A DNA stretch of 64,000 bases from Eutypella sp. D-1 (taxonomy: Eukaryota > Ascomycota > Sordariomycetes > Xylariales > Diatrypaceae), in NCBI GenBank assembly GCA_023313575.1, contig JAJTTP010000004.1, positions 1,116,001-1,180,000 on the forward strand, in the 5' to 3' direction. The position numbers and the translations under genes are program-made. The notes beneath the pieces were generated by a model. It ran no database searches and was not told where the DNA came from. It saw only the letters and a program-made list of their open reading frames with translations. Below, piece by piece: positions 13,299 through 25,243 of this stretch (the first letter of the stretch is position 1; each line of letters opens with the position of its first letter).

Positions 13299-14503
13299 GT
13301 CGTATAGTAAGAGGATGCAGGTAGGTTCTTCGAGAAAAGAGTCTCGAGGGGATACACAAGATGTAGGCCTGATATAAGTAGATCTATTTTTATATATTCA
13401 TATACTGAAGCTTCTCCTTGGAGTAGATTCTTGGCCAAGAATGGATCTATAATCTGATTTGGTCCACGCTATGTGCAGGGGAACATGGGGAAGTATGGGG
13501 AAACGTTGGGGTACCCCATGCTGCCAGATCTCCATACATATGGGGCTCAAGGAACCTTTTCCTAATGCGTCCCCCGCTATGATCCTATTGGCCGCAAGTG
13601 CTGAAGCCTTCATGCGCCTTATCCGAGGCCAGGGAGGTCTAATATTCCTCTGTTATGATGACAAATTCTACTCTACTTATTACTCGGGCGATGATTACCC
13701 TCTCCATACTATTTTGCTCGGATAAATTAATGAACTGTTTCAACACAGGTGCAGAAAGGAAAGCTTTTTCACCAGCGATCAAGCATTCATCCGTAACCCC
13801 GTTCTATGCCCAGAGCATCCCACATCCGGGGGATGCCGTTGCTGTGGTGTACCCAAACTAGTTCGTCAAGATTTAATCTGTAGCGTACATGTGTTTACGT
13901 CGAGCAATTGCCGTTATTAACCATTAATATCACCTGCCCTAAACCTAATCCTCTACATGAGCTTGAACCTATAGATTCTTATAAAGGTAGTGGTCAAACG
14001 TTTTCGGTGCTCGAGACCTTGGTAGGCCAAATCCTAGTATGAGCGCTAGGCCTGCTAAAGTGGCCCCTGTAGTAGGCTACTTTAGGGGTCTGGTAGGGCT
14101 TTTAGCGGCTATTATTATAGGGATCATACCCGACCGTGCCTGTGCACATTCTAGGTGATACTGCAGACAACTTGTCAGGCATCATCAGATCTATATGATC
14201 GGAATCGTATTATTGAAATAAAGAGAGAAGTATCACTACCTAGATACAGATCGAGGTGATCCCCTTACAAGTATCCCAGGCGATTTTCGAGCCTAAGGGT
14301 CCCTGCTCTACTTAGGTTGATCCCCCCCATAACTAGTTGCTCCACTTAAAGAGGCTCAATTAACAGTGACACCTCATTGGAAAAGGAACGAGAGAAACAA
14401 GAACAAGACGACGTCAAACGGCAAGCCCATACGTCCCATACTACATGAAATTATCCCGAGATATAAAATGTCTTGATGCGGAATAAGCCGCCAATGCTGT
14501 ACT
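13299..14503. other. Intergenic region with a hairpin
   Basis: No coding signal. It contains an imperfect inverted repeat at 14055-14085. The stretch from about 13900 is relatively AT-rich. Confidence 0.5.
14055..14085. repeat. 11-bp inverted repeat (hairpin)
   Basis: CTAAAGTGGCC at 14055-14065 pairs with GGCTACTTTAG at 14075-14085 with one mismatch across a 9-nt loop. It could be a relic of a small inverted-repeat element, a transcript hairpin or chance. No target-site duplication was found. Confidence 0.5.
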
Positions 14504-16351
14504 TTATATGTTGTCCCGATATCTGTGGCGTATTCTCATTGGTACTTTGCCAGCTGGACGCGAAACTCCACTGCCGAATCCCTTCAACGTAAAGTCCTCT
14601 TGCACGTCCCTGCCCTCGTCTAGTATCTCGCAGTCGAATAGGCTTATTATTAAGGCAGTTGTTAGTAGTATCTGGCGTTTTGCAAAGTGCCGACCGGGAC
14701 ATTGTCGTGGTCCGCCACCGTATGGAATCCATGACCCTTCGAAGTTTTTCGTCGAGAATGTTGGAGAAGCAGAGTCGCGTGGTTCTTTATTTTCGCCTGC
14801 ATTTTCCGATGAATATTTAAGGAACCTCTCAACCCAGAACTGGTTGGTGGGATGCTCATTGTTCAAGCCGGTGTTCCAAGCATTGGAATCCATGTGTGCC
14901 ACTGTCGTTGGCGTAACAATGACCTTTCGCCTTGGTATCACCCAATCTCGGATATTCATGTCAGCCCTATCTGGCATCCTGATGATATAGAAGTGCATCC
15001 TGAGACGGAGAGTCTCGGCGTAGACAGCTTGAAGAACTGGCAAGCGAAGCAATTGTTCGGCATCAAATCGGATGTGGTTGTTTGCATCCTTGAGTGCACA
15101 GGCATCAACCTCTTCCCTCACCCTAGATAGCAGCCTAGGGTCTCGATATATCTCAAGAATCGCCCAGGATGCAGTACTGATGGAATTCCTTGCTCTGTCA
15201 AAGCGTTAGCTGAAAGTTGTTTTGAGCTTAAGATACGGGCGCTACAGCTTACGCCCAGATTGCTCCAAAATCCTCGGATGCGATAGCAGCATAGTCGAAA
15301 CCATCCATTTCAAGAAACATGTTCTGCCTCTCCCGGAAAAAGCTGCTCCCCCAGTATGGGTCGTCGCCGTTAGAATCTAAGGCTGAGTTACTATAGTGCT
15401 CTCTTGCGTGCTGCTGCCAAGTTTGAACAGCGTTCAACACTCTCCTCCTAACTGCATAAGCCCTTGGTGCCAGAAACCAAGGAACACCTACGAACTAGAT
15501 CAGTGAGGAACTTTATAGAAGTCTTTCCGATGGCATACCTTGAAGGTAAGTCTGAAGGTTGCGGTCGAAATCCCAGTAGTCCTGCAAAAAGTTCGGGCTC
15601 AAGCCCAAGAGGTATGGGCCGCAAAGAGCATTGAGGACTGCGACCGTGGTCTCATCCCCGAAGAATCTCATAAGATCGCCATGATAATTCCAATTGGGCC
15701 CCATGCGATCATGAACTCTATGCAATTGCTGCGTGATGTCGCCTGCGAACCTGTTCCAAAACGGCAAAAGCCCTTTACCTTCCAAGAATCGAATTAAGGA
15801 CTGGTGGACACGGTAGTCAATCCGGTTCCGTGCCTCCACCGCGCTGCCCGGGTATGGAACTTGGCCGCCTCCAGAGTCATCGTTGTCATATAGCCTTAGT
15901 GCCTTAGTTGGTAAGCCAAAAGCATACCCAAGGGCGAATTTGACGAAGGGGATCGATGTGCATGCCCAAGAACCCTTAAAGAGGGCTTTGATATTCTCCG
16001 GTCCGCGAACTACATAGAACTCTTGCGTGAGGATTTTGACTAGGGTTGGGTGGGTGCTCTGGAAGAAGTTGCTGTGAAGGTCAGTCGCGGCAGTAATCCC
16101 AGTATCACAGTATGTGCTTACCTTCGGTTCAAGACAAAGTCTCTCGGTTTCCAGAGATACGCAATTGGTAGGCTCCCCAATAGCGGGAAGACATAAGGGA
16201 ACGTAAGCGGGGCGCCTCTAGTATTGCCAACCTTTTGGCATGCTGTGAAGGCGTTATGTTTGAGAGTATAGTGTCGCCAGAGCACTACAAGTAAAAGCAA
16301 GAAAAGTACTGCCAAGTTCGTTATACTTAGATTAAGATTGGAAAACATCAT
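14504..16351 (-). CDS. Cytochrome P450 monooxygenase
   Basis: Four exons on the minus strand, 16351-16122, 16071-15539, 15487-15253 and 15194-14504, give 562 aa. The introns are 50-58 bp. An N-terminal membrane anchor (about residues 9-25, very Leu/Val-rich) is followed by a basic stretch, as in microsomal P450s. The ExxR motif (ETLR) lies at residues 393-396. The heme loop PYGGGPRQCPGR has the ligand cysteine at about 498. Other blocks are continuous across the joins: RDFVLNRSNFFQ, QGVPWFLAPRAYAV and IWAARNSISTASWAI (I-helix region). The pattern resembles fungal P450s commonly annotated as CYP7/CYP8-like sterol or fatty-acid hydroxylases; that subfamily is a guess. The enzyme needs NADPH-P450 reductase, encoded elsewhere. 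It diverges from the rhodopsin-domain gene across about 0.9 kb. The first ATG of two adjacent ones was taken. Confidence 0.92.
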
Positions 16352-17275
16352 CTGGAACAACTTATGTATGTTTTAGCAACTGGAACACTTGCAAATATGC
16401 CAATATTCTTTACAGATGCACTGGTGGTGATGGATGAAAATTGAGCTTTGTGTTGCCTTCCTGCATTCAGATACTGTAAGGAGCAGTGCACAGACCATCC
16501 TTCAGGGGAAGGGTTACACCCACCTGATGTAACGGTACAGAAGGTACGACCTGTCATCATTACCTAGTCAAGGCTGTCTACCTGCTTTCTTAAAGACCCC
16601 TAGGCCCCCACCGCCTTTGGTGGCTAAGTACTATTATTAGACCAAGACAGGCTCCATGGATCTAATGTGGTGCCACAACAGATCCAAGGTGCAACGCCAG
16701 ATGGGGGTTTAAGTGGCAGTCTTGATATTGTGATGGTGGAACAAGTCGTTAGGAGGGAAGAGAGGCGCAACGTATACCATACAATGGTGCGGTGGATGAC
16801 ATAAGTATAACTGCTGTGCTTCCCCGTTATCCTGCTGTGGCGTTTGGGGGTCAGGCTGTGGTAGTTACGATTATACAACACGCGGACACGGGTGAATTTG
16901 GGCTGGGGGCCAGGCTATATCACTGCTATGGATTCATGGTAATAGAAGATCTCAACGGAAAATTTATTTCTAGAATTTGGCGTCCAAGAGAAAGTCTTCC
17001 CATCAGCTTCTGTATGACACTTGGAGAAGGTAATTCGCGATTTCCATTCGCGGACTCAAAGGAAAAAGTAGGTTAAGGGAAGTTGTATCACAAAGCCTAC
17101 TCGATGGGGGCCAATACCTAGTCAGCAATAGATTCTGAGGTTCTATGGCCTAATTTATCTTGTTGTCTCCGATAGGAGCGATTATTTAAGTTTCATCGAT
17201 CCCCAGGTCCGGTTTTAAATCACCCTCTTTTTTCGAAGTTCATCGATCAGTGCTTCAGGTCAAATACACAAGAAT
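16352..17275. other. Divergent promoter region between P450 and rhodopsin-domain gene
   Basis: This stretch of about 0.9 kb separates two divergent genes and presumably carries both promoters. An open frame at 16792-17076 shows no domain or family feature and is not called. No regulatory site could be assigned with confidence. Confidence 0.5.
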
Positions 17276-18643
17276 ATGGCTACTCCTCTAGATCCTCAGG
17301 AGGCTACGAGACTCATCGAGTCATCTGCACAGATCCATATGCATACTTTTCAAGTAGAGTGTTCCCAGACCTTTATGTTTGAATGATGCTAACCTCCCTG
17401 TAGGTGGCTATTGGGGTTCTCACCGGCCTAGCACTATGCTGCTTCATCATGAGAATGGCCATAAGACTCATTTACCATAAGCATCTACGCCTGGATGATG
17501 CATTTCTAGTCATCGCTGCTGCCTGTTTATGTGCCGCTACAGGCGTATTGTACCACATATGCTACTTCCTCTATCTGCATTCGGCTGCTCTGCTCGCACC
17601 GCAGGTTCTACCTTACGTTATTGCGGATTTTGGTGAACTCCTCCAGCTCCAGAAGAAAGTGTACCCATACTTGGCCCTGATATGGACCACAACCTTCGCT
17701 GTCAAAGGATGCTTTCTAGCGTTTATGCGTCCACTTGTGTGGCATATATCACGAGCAGTGAATTGGTATTATTGGTTTATAGTGTTCTTTTGTATCATAT
17801 CATGGGCGTATGTCGTTGCGGACCCGTTCATCATATGCCCATATTTTGGGGCGGATTCGAGTTAGTTGCGTCCATCACAGCTGCGTTGACGCTGAGCTAA
17901 CTTTCGCATAGTGAAGTGTTTCAATTCTACTGTAGACGAGAAAAAGACACTCGCGCTTACTGCGCTTGTCACGGTCCTGGATATACTTTCCGACATTATG
18001 GGTACGTTTTATCTTGCTCTGCCTACTAATCTCTAACACATTTGTGCTGCAAGCTTACTCTGCATTAGTTGTCAGTATTCCGATCATCATCCTTCGAGGC
18101 TCATTACTTAGCCGTTCCACTAAGGTCGGCTTGGGCATCTTCCTCTGCCTTTCCATTTTCATGGCAATCTGCGCTATTGCTAGGATTGCAGGGTTCCACT
18201 ACAAAGGCCTCGAAGATGATGTCTGGGAGTTCTTTTGGCAGCATACTGAAGGTGCTGTCGCAGTAATGATGGCATCAATAACAGCATTTCGTACTCTGTT
18301 CGTCAAACAAAACACTGATACCGAGGTTCAGACATCTCGCAGTCCGGCAGAAAACCTCTTCCGCAGAATCCTTAGGTGCTTCCAATCGTTGGCTCGAGCA
18401 CAACCTGCCGAGAAATCCACTTCGACACAGGATATTTCGGTTCTCAAGCTCCCCAAGATACCGTCTCCTATCTTCACTGGCATACGAACTTTCATTCGCA
18501 GAAATAACCGAACCGACATGAGCGCTGCCACATTCGCTACACTGGATTCCGTCGACAATAGCTCTGAGACGCAGTACCACGCTGCTCTCCAAACACAGGC
18601 GGAAGCGGCCAGTCGCAACACATCCTCACACAATCAGTCTTGA
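17276..18643 (+). CDS. Rhodopsin-domain integral membrane protein (fungal PF20684-like)
   Basis: Four exons, 17276-17353, 17404-17860, 17912-18001 and 18069-18643, give 399 aa. The introns are 50, 51 and 67 bp. The spliced protein has seven hydrophobic segments in the first roughly 280 residues. It carries the family's blocks: LRLDDAFLVIAA, YPYLALIWTTTFAVKGCFLAF, SWAYVVADPFIICPYFG, a Cys-containing loop, then LDILSDIMVVSIPIIIL across the last join. The C-terminal 115 residues are a Ser/Thr-rich hydrophilic cytoplasmic tail. Function of this large fungal family is mostly unknown and it should not be taken as a light sensor. The seven-helix layout is all that is shared with rhodopsins, and no retinal-binding Lys was identified. 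Such genes often sit in or beside secondary-metabolite clusters, as here. Confidence 0.85.
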
Positions 18644-21600
18644 AGGTTCACTCGATTATAGGAGAAAGCAATTACTTTCCCCTGATTAGAATGTTACGAG
18701 AACTCAAGAATTGCTGTGGCGCTTATTCCCTGTCCTGGCACACAATGTGGCTTGCGCCCGTACGCGTGTTTAGGAGTATCTTGTGGCAGTTGTATTTCAA
18801 GGCGTTAACACAGTATACTTGGAATATTGTAGTAATGCTTGGACGGTTGGAGAAGTCCCTGCGTGCATGAAGAGGTATTAAAGCTAACACTTGGGAAGAT
18901 GTGGATCTTTTCCTACATTCGTCTGTACTATGTATGGACACTCATTCTAAGAACTAAAAGGGGTTAATGGGGCTCATAACCTTTTGGCGGCACAACTATA
19001 AAAGTTTGTACTTGGTCTAGGATAGTGAATCTAATGCAATGGAGTGAAAAAGAGAATCTAGACGAGTACTAATAGATAGCTAGGAGACATTGGTCGAGTT
19101 GGGCAAGATTTTTAACTTTGCCCCTATTTAAATTCGAAGGGGCGTGAAAGCCCCATTTTAAAAAAGCCTGTCTCCTACGGTCCATAAATAGGAGCAGCAA
19201 GGCTGCGGCTACCCCCCTCTTTCCCAAACTGTATAATTATGCGCAACAATCATTCCATTATTTTCCCCTACAAACACCCAGTAGACTGGTATCGAAAAGT
19301 GTGTTGGCGCACTAATTAGTGCTATTACCTCAGAGTGTACTGGAAGTATATCTATTGATCATGGTAACCAGAGACAATCTGTATGGATATGGTTCCATCA
19401 AGCCGGAAGCTTAATGAGAACGTCGGAAACCTGGGTGGAATTTGGTCAGTAATAGCTGACAAAAGCACCTCAAGTCGGTCCTTTTAATATATAGCTTATC
19501 CCCTCGGCTAGCTGACAGGAAATGACAATTGAGACATAGTCGGTAGTCATATCCATAGAAGCGCCACGTGATGGATATACTAGAAATGTGATATGAAACA
19601 AGATCCCGCTCGATGAAACGCCTTTTTACCATGGAACGGCCCAGAAGTTGAACTTTCTCCATATAGCGGTCGGTCAAGCAAGCCCCTCCTCTTGTGACAC
19701 CACACCTAATAATGCACATGCCTATCAGCGTATGTGCCACTATGATAACGATAGCGACGCTTCGATCGGGCAGCAAATGAATGCCTCACCGGAATGCGCT
19801 AGATTAATAATGGTTATCACACATGAGGTACATACAACGTTGCTCGGGATGCGATCGCCCGCGTTGGTATAACCCCCGCTTCTCACTCGCATTATCTGCT
19901 GTATTCCATTGTCGCTGTCTATGCCAGAAGTACCTATGTGGTTTGTACAGCCCACGGAAGGCTTGCTTCAATGACCTGAATACTCAATAAACCCCATCTT
20001 CGGGCATAGGAGGGTCAGACTCTATTAGAGGAATATTAATGCACCCGAGAAAACAAAATTCGGCACTGTGATAGTTAAGCCCAGGTTTCATCTGACCTCG
20101 CAATAGTGCAAGCCGAAGACATGATGAACCTATGATTAAGAAGTTAATCGCAATAGTCCGAAAATGGTTGGTGGGCTGGCGAATACCGCGTGGCCCAAGG
20201 AACAGAGATGGGGATTTCAATTCAACCGAGGGTATCACGAACCGATGATTGGTTCCTTCACCCGGCCACATGCCAGTGAACCTTTCTCCTCTCCAGTATG
20301 ACGCCAACGGCCGTCCTGCCGCACTGACTCTCGATTAATACCCCAGATCTGTAAGGTTTCTCCGAGGGCTACACCTAACCCTTAGTGTGAGAATGCTAGG
20401 TAACTAGGTCGTTGTCACACCGGTGGCAGATTTCAGACTTGCTATGTCGGCTGAACTTCCTCAGTATCGAGAACATATGATAAGTGATGGCTCACTCACC
20501 TTTCTCGTCACCCTATTCCTCCAGCGTGTCTGGGCATGGAATGCAGCCAGACCTGATAGGTAATCGGGGCAGGAACGTATAACATTACGGACGCTTGCTT
20601 TCATCTGATTAGCGGAGTTTTCAGCAAGATGAGTGGTAGAATGAGAGAGACATGTAGGTCCTGGTCCAATCAGGGCCAGTCGGTGGCCTCAACCAGAATG
20701 GACGCAAAGCGGTTGTCTTGAGACCCCCGAGACCTAAGCAGAGAGCCTACCTGCTTACCAGTAGGGGCCTAGCCAGGTATGTAGTAGCAAGTAACTAAGC
20801 AAGCAAAGCATGCGGGCGAGCAAACGGGCAAGCAGGAAAAGAATCCACCGAATGCCGCGGGCTAGCCAACCCAACCTTTGCGCTTGCGTGCATGGGCGGC
20901 ATATGGTTCACTGGGGTTGGTTCATGTCATGTACCGGTTTATGCTGTATGTATACTAGGCATGCAGACTTGCTGAAGAAGAAGAGAAAGAGGGAAGGAGG
21001 AAAAAAGAAAGTAAAAGCAATGAGGGAGCCGCTTAATAACTTCATCGCTGTCTTTTGCCTCGCCATCTACTCTCCTTTTATCAAATGTTTTTCATACCTC
21101 TGGAAGATTACATCCAACAGTCGTTGTATTTCCCCCCTCTTCCACCCCCACTCATTTCCCCTTTTTATTCCGGAAGGGAATAAATCGCTGAAATTCTCGC
21201 AACCAATCTAAAAGGGAAAACTTTCCCCAGGTTCTCTTCTCGAGTAACTCAAGCTGTTGTTCTTCCTGTTCGTTCGGTCTACCTGCTGCTGTTCGTCCGT
21301 TCTTCCGCCCGTATGCTGTCAATCCCTTAGCCTACCCTGTTTACTTGCTCAACCTGAGCCTGGCTTACCGGCACCTGTGAGGCCCAACTTGTCCGATTCT
21401 GTTGTCGACAGTTCTCAGTCTTACTATTCCCGTCCGTGCGGCGTCGTTGGCTCTCACCTTTCGCTCACACCACACGGCAGCACATCACCTCCATTCATCC
21501 CTTCCTTTCCCCGCGCGACCCCCCTCACTCTAATCCAATCGCACGTAACCTTACCGAGGACTGGGGCGTATCCTCGGAGTTGGTGTTAGATACGAACAAT

Positions 21601-21896
21601 AAGCCCTGGAAGCTGGCTCGTATACATACACAATACACATACATACACTGTACACAGACGCACAACACGTACAGAGATACACACACCCACATATATGCGC
21701 CATAGAGCAACCCCGCTCTAGCCAGATTCATCCTCGCTGGCGCGATTCCCACCCATGTGCGCCCACCTAAAGTAAGGCAACCTTGGAACTAGATTAGAAG
21801 CTGGGAATCAAATTTTATCTGCCGTTGAAGCGAGAGCGAGAGCGACGAGCACGTAGCCCACTCGGCTCCGCCCGCCCATTGTGGTTTCTGCTTGCC
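18644..21896. other. Long intergenic region
   Basis: About 3.2 kb without a supportable gene. Short frames on both strands show no family features. A GGGGC/GCCCC small inverted repeat occurs near 19138-19155. CA-rich simple sequence lies at about 21620-21700. The last 0.5 kb is pyrimidine-rich and probably belongs to the promoter and 5' UTR of the next regulator. Confidence 0.5.
21620..21700. repeat. CA/ACATA-rich simple sequence
   Basis: Imperfect CACA and ATACA tracts run through this stretch in non-coding sequence about 200 bp upstream of the start of the second Zn2Cys6 gene. Confidence 0.6.
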
Positions 21897-24800
21897 ATGC
21901 AGTGTGACGACGACCATCGCGAGAAATCGGCGCCGTCCCCACTCGTTCTGGAAGCCACAGGTGGCACTGGTGTACCAGCGACGACAACGGTTCTTTCCTC
22001 TTCGTATCTCACCACCATTGGTGATGGCATGGCCGCTGTTACTCCTGATAATCCTCCGCCAGCAAGGCTGAGGAGGCAATCAGGAAGTGGCAGTGGCGGC
22101 GCTGCTGCGATGATCGAAAAGAGGACGGTTTGCGACCACTGTCGTAGAAGACGTACGTAATACTGTTCCTTTTCTTTTGGCCTGACCTCCCTTGTCAACC
22201 CAACCTTGTTTGGTTACCCATCTGTATACGCATATGCATATTATTACGAGGTACTTCCACCTTTTCTCCGACTATTATGTTCCTTCCGTTCGACCTGATG
22301 CTGCACTCCATAAACTGAGTCGTCCTCACCCCCTCTTGTGCTCAATTAATCCTCCCCTAGAGAGTGGTTCACCATGAATTACAGTCGAGATGCCATTGTC
22401 CCGATGATACCTAGGTCTGTGCTATCTGAAGTTAGCGGTGATGACAATGGCGAGGCAGGAGAATGACCAAAACAAACCGGCATTTGAAAGTGATACTAAG
22501 AAGGGATGTAGGGATACGGTGCGACGGCCAGCTTCCATGCCAGCAGTGCAAAAATGCGACGCTCACCTGCAAGCGCGACCACGTTCCCAAGAAGCGTGGG
22601 CCGAAACGCGGCCACGGGCGCGTGATCAACGAACTTCGGGCGCGAGAGCGGCAGCAGGCGCCGCGGGAATTTCCCTGCAACATCCACGGTAAAAACGCCC
22701 ATTCCGACGGTGAGGCTGATAACGAGGCTGACTGGTATGCCGGGGCGCCTACATCTGCGACAACGACGTCTCCCGTATCGCCCCGACCGCCATCGTCCTC
22801 ATTTATCTCCTGGGCACCGGGTGCAAGCGCCGTCGGTCCGGATTCGTATTCCCGACCGCATGCGCATCCGCCGAGGCCGTCGCCGCCGTTCGCAAGTGCC
22901 ACGTTTCGCCCGAACAGCCGGGACTATTTTTACCTGATCCCACAATGTGTCGATCTGTACTACCGGCACGTGTACCCGATCATGCCGCTCCTGTACATGC
23001 CGTGGATAAGAGCGCTCGTGACGCGGCCCACGCACGCGATGTCGGCATCGGAGAAAAACCTCATTTATTCACTCTGCGCACTCACGGCACTCCACATGTC
23101 GGGAAAGTCGCTGTCATCCTCGGCAACGACGGCGCCGCCGCCACACGAGACGGCTAGGAGGACCGCAACGGCGACGAGGGCGGTGACGCCGCACCCGAGC
23201 TGGGACGCGGTGGGGCGCTTCTTTTTAGATGAGTGCCTCGCGGTGCGGCAGGGGTACGACTTCCCGGAAGACACATCGCTGGGGGCTGTGGTGTCGAGTT
23301 TCTGGCTGAGCACGAGCTTCTTCGAGATTAATCGGGACCGCAAAAGCTGGTTCTACCTGCGGGAAGCACTGACACTGGCACTGGACCTAGAACTCGAGGA
23401 CGAGAAATCATACCAGATCTGCGACAATGGTAACGACCGCAACAACATTAGTAACAGTAGCCACGGTGACGACAACGATAGGCTCAACAAGGGTACCTTG
23501 AGCCCCGAGGAGGCGCTGTGTCAGCGACGCGTCTTCTGGATCCTGTTCGTGACGGAGCGCAGCTTCGCGATCCTGCGCAAGAAGCCGCTGACGCTGCGAC
23601 GGACGCCGAAGCTGCCGAGCCGCGGACACGATTACGAGGACCCGGAGATCCACGCCGGCTTCGTCAGGCTCGTCCGTAGCTATATGCCCCTGGACGAGAG
23701 CTTTGTCAACGCCTGGAACGAACGCAGCGACGATCGCATCCCCGCCACCACATACTTGCACCTCCAGCGCGTCCTCGCCAAGCCCCTAGACTTCCTAACC
23801 GCGCCACGCCGGAGATTCACAAGCGCTACGATGTATAGGCGTGATAATGACAATAATTTTGATAGCAGTAGGAAGCATAGTGGGGTCGGCGGTGTGGGTC
23901 ATATAGTGGAGGAGGTGCGCGGGGACGAGGACGAGGACGAGGTGGAAATCGAGCCAACGGCGATCCAGAAGGCGGATCTGCTAATGACCCAGCAGTGGCT
24001 GCGACTGGTGGTATGGCAATCGTCTTGCCGGCACGGCCTGCTCTCGACGGCGGCCGAGGAGGAAAGTATGACGTTCGGGTTTCCCCTGTCGATCGCGCGC
24101 GACACCGTCGCCGTGTTGCAGTCGCTGCCCAGCCACGCCGTCGAGGTCCATGGCATGGGAATCTTCGAGAAGATCTTCGAGATCGCCTACAGCTGCGTCG
24201 GCATCCTCGGCATGTCGGACACCCACCAGCATTCTCGGTACAGTTACCAGCCTCCGGCGTTCGAACCGGGCGGAGGCATCGGGTCCCGACCACAGACTGG
24301 CCGGATGCCGAACTTGAGAACGGCGGGTGCCGAGGCTCCCCCTTTCGGCGGGATGGACCACCTGCGCGGTGACCTCTCGCTGCTGACACAGGGCGGGCGC
24401 TCGGGCGCGCTTACGGACCCCGTCGAGTTCTTCGTGCGCATGCTCAGCGCCAGCCCCAACAGCCGGACACGGTTTGCGGAGAAGCTCCTTATGTTCGCGG
24501 GCGAGTCGCCGGGCAGCTTTAGGACGGCACTTAGCCCGGCCCCGTCGTCCGCAACGAGCACGAGCACCGCGTCCAGCGGCGGGGCTAGGGTCGGTGGTGG
24601 TGGCGGTGGCGGTGATGGTTGTGTAGAAAGAGGAGTTGCAACGGGAGCAGAGGTGGAAATGGTCAGTGATATCGCCGTCGAGACGGGGGGCGAGGATAGC
24701 AACGAGAACGAGAACGAGAACGACGACAATAAGAACGCTTTGATCCTAAAACAGGAGTTTCCTGGAGCTGACGGCGGCATGGGCGGTATGGAGGGTGTTC

Positions 24801-25243
24801 GGGCCATTCCAGAGTGGGTACAAGCGACTGTGACGGATATATCGCAGCCGACACTGTCCCTCGATACGCAGCTAGAAGGGATGACGGTGCCGTCGAGCGG
24901 TAGTGCTGCTCCGCCGGCGTCGGCGCCGGTGTCAGTTTCGACCTTCTCAGATTACATGGCGGGTATCGGGGACTATAGGTTTGGGCCGCCGCCCATGACC
25001 GGGGTATCACCGCACGAGTTCATCGGGCGCGTTAACCCCGGTGCCTGGCCTGTTCCGGTCGGCGGCGCCTTTTTCGGCGAAATGGGAATGGCGCCGATGG
25101 CGCATGAGGGGATGGCGGGCGGCGACGCGATAATGGCGACGGCCAGCAATGACCATGGCAATGACAACGCTAGCAACAGCAACGTGCCCCGAAGCCAGCC
25201 CGGCAACTACATGATGAATGGAATGCTGGGAGGAGCTTGGTGA
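21897..25243 (+). CDS. Large Zn2Cys6 transcription factor
   Basis: Two exons, 21897-22152 and 22512-25243, give 995 aa. The 359-bp intron is long for this window, with donor GTACGT, a TACTAAG-like branch and acceptor GTAG. It splits the zinc cluster. Joining restores cysteines at residues 79, 82, 89, 95, 98 and 105 (CDHC, x6, C, x5, CQQC, x6, C), a proper binuclear cluster followed by the basic linker KKRGPKRG. A fungal-specific middle homology region follows (FYLIPQCVDLYYRHVYPIMPLL, later REALTLALDLELEDEK and CQRRVFWILFVTERSFAILR). Several Asn/Asp/Gly-rich low-complexity inserts and a disordered C-terminus explain the size. The linker and middle region recall sugar-responsive regulators of the AmyR/BglR/MalR kind, but that is a low-confidence inference. 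In-frame introns in the low-complexity inserts cannot be excluded. Confidence 0.87.

Noticed and set aside
16792..17076. Plus-strand frame of 94 codons in the P450/rhodopsin promoter
   Set aside because: No homology pattern and no splice connection to the downstream gene.
17276..18643. Interpretation of the rhodopsin-domain protein as a light-sensing opsin
   Set aside because: No retinal-binding lysine pattern in the last helix; the sequence blocks fit the non-opsin fungal family.
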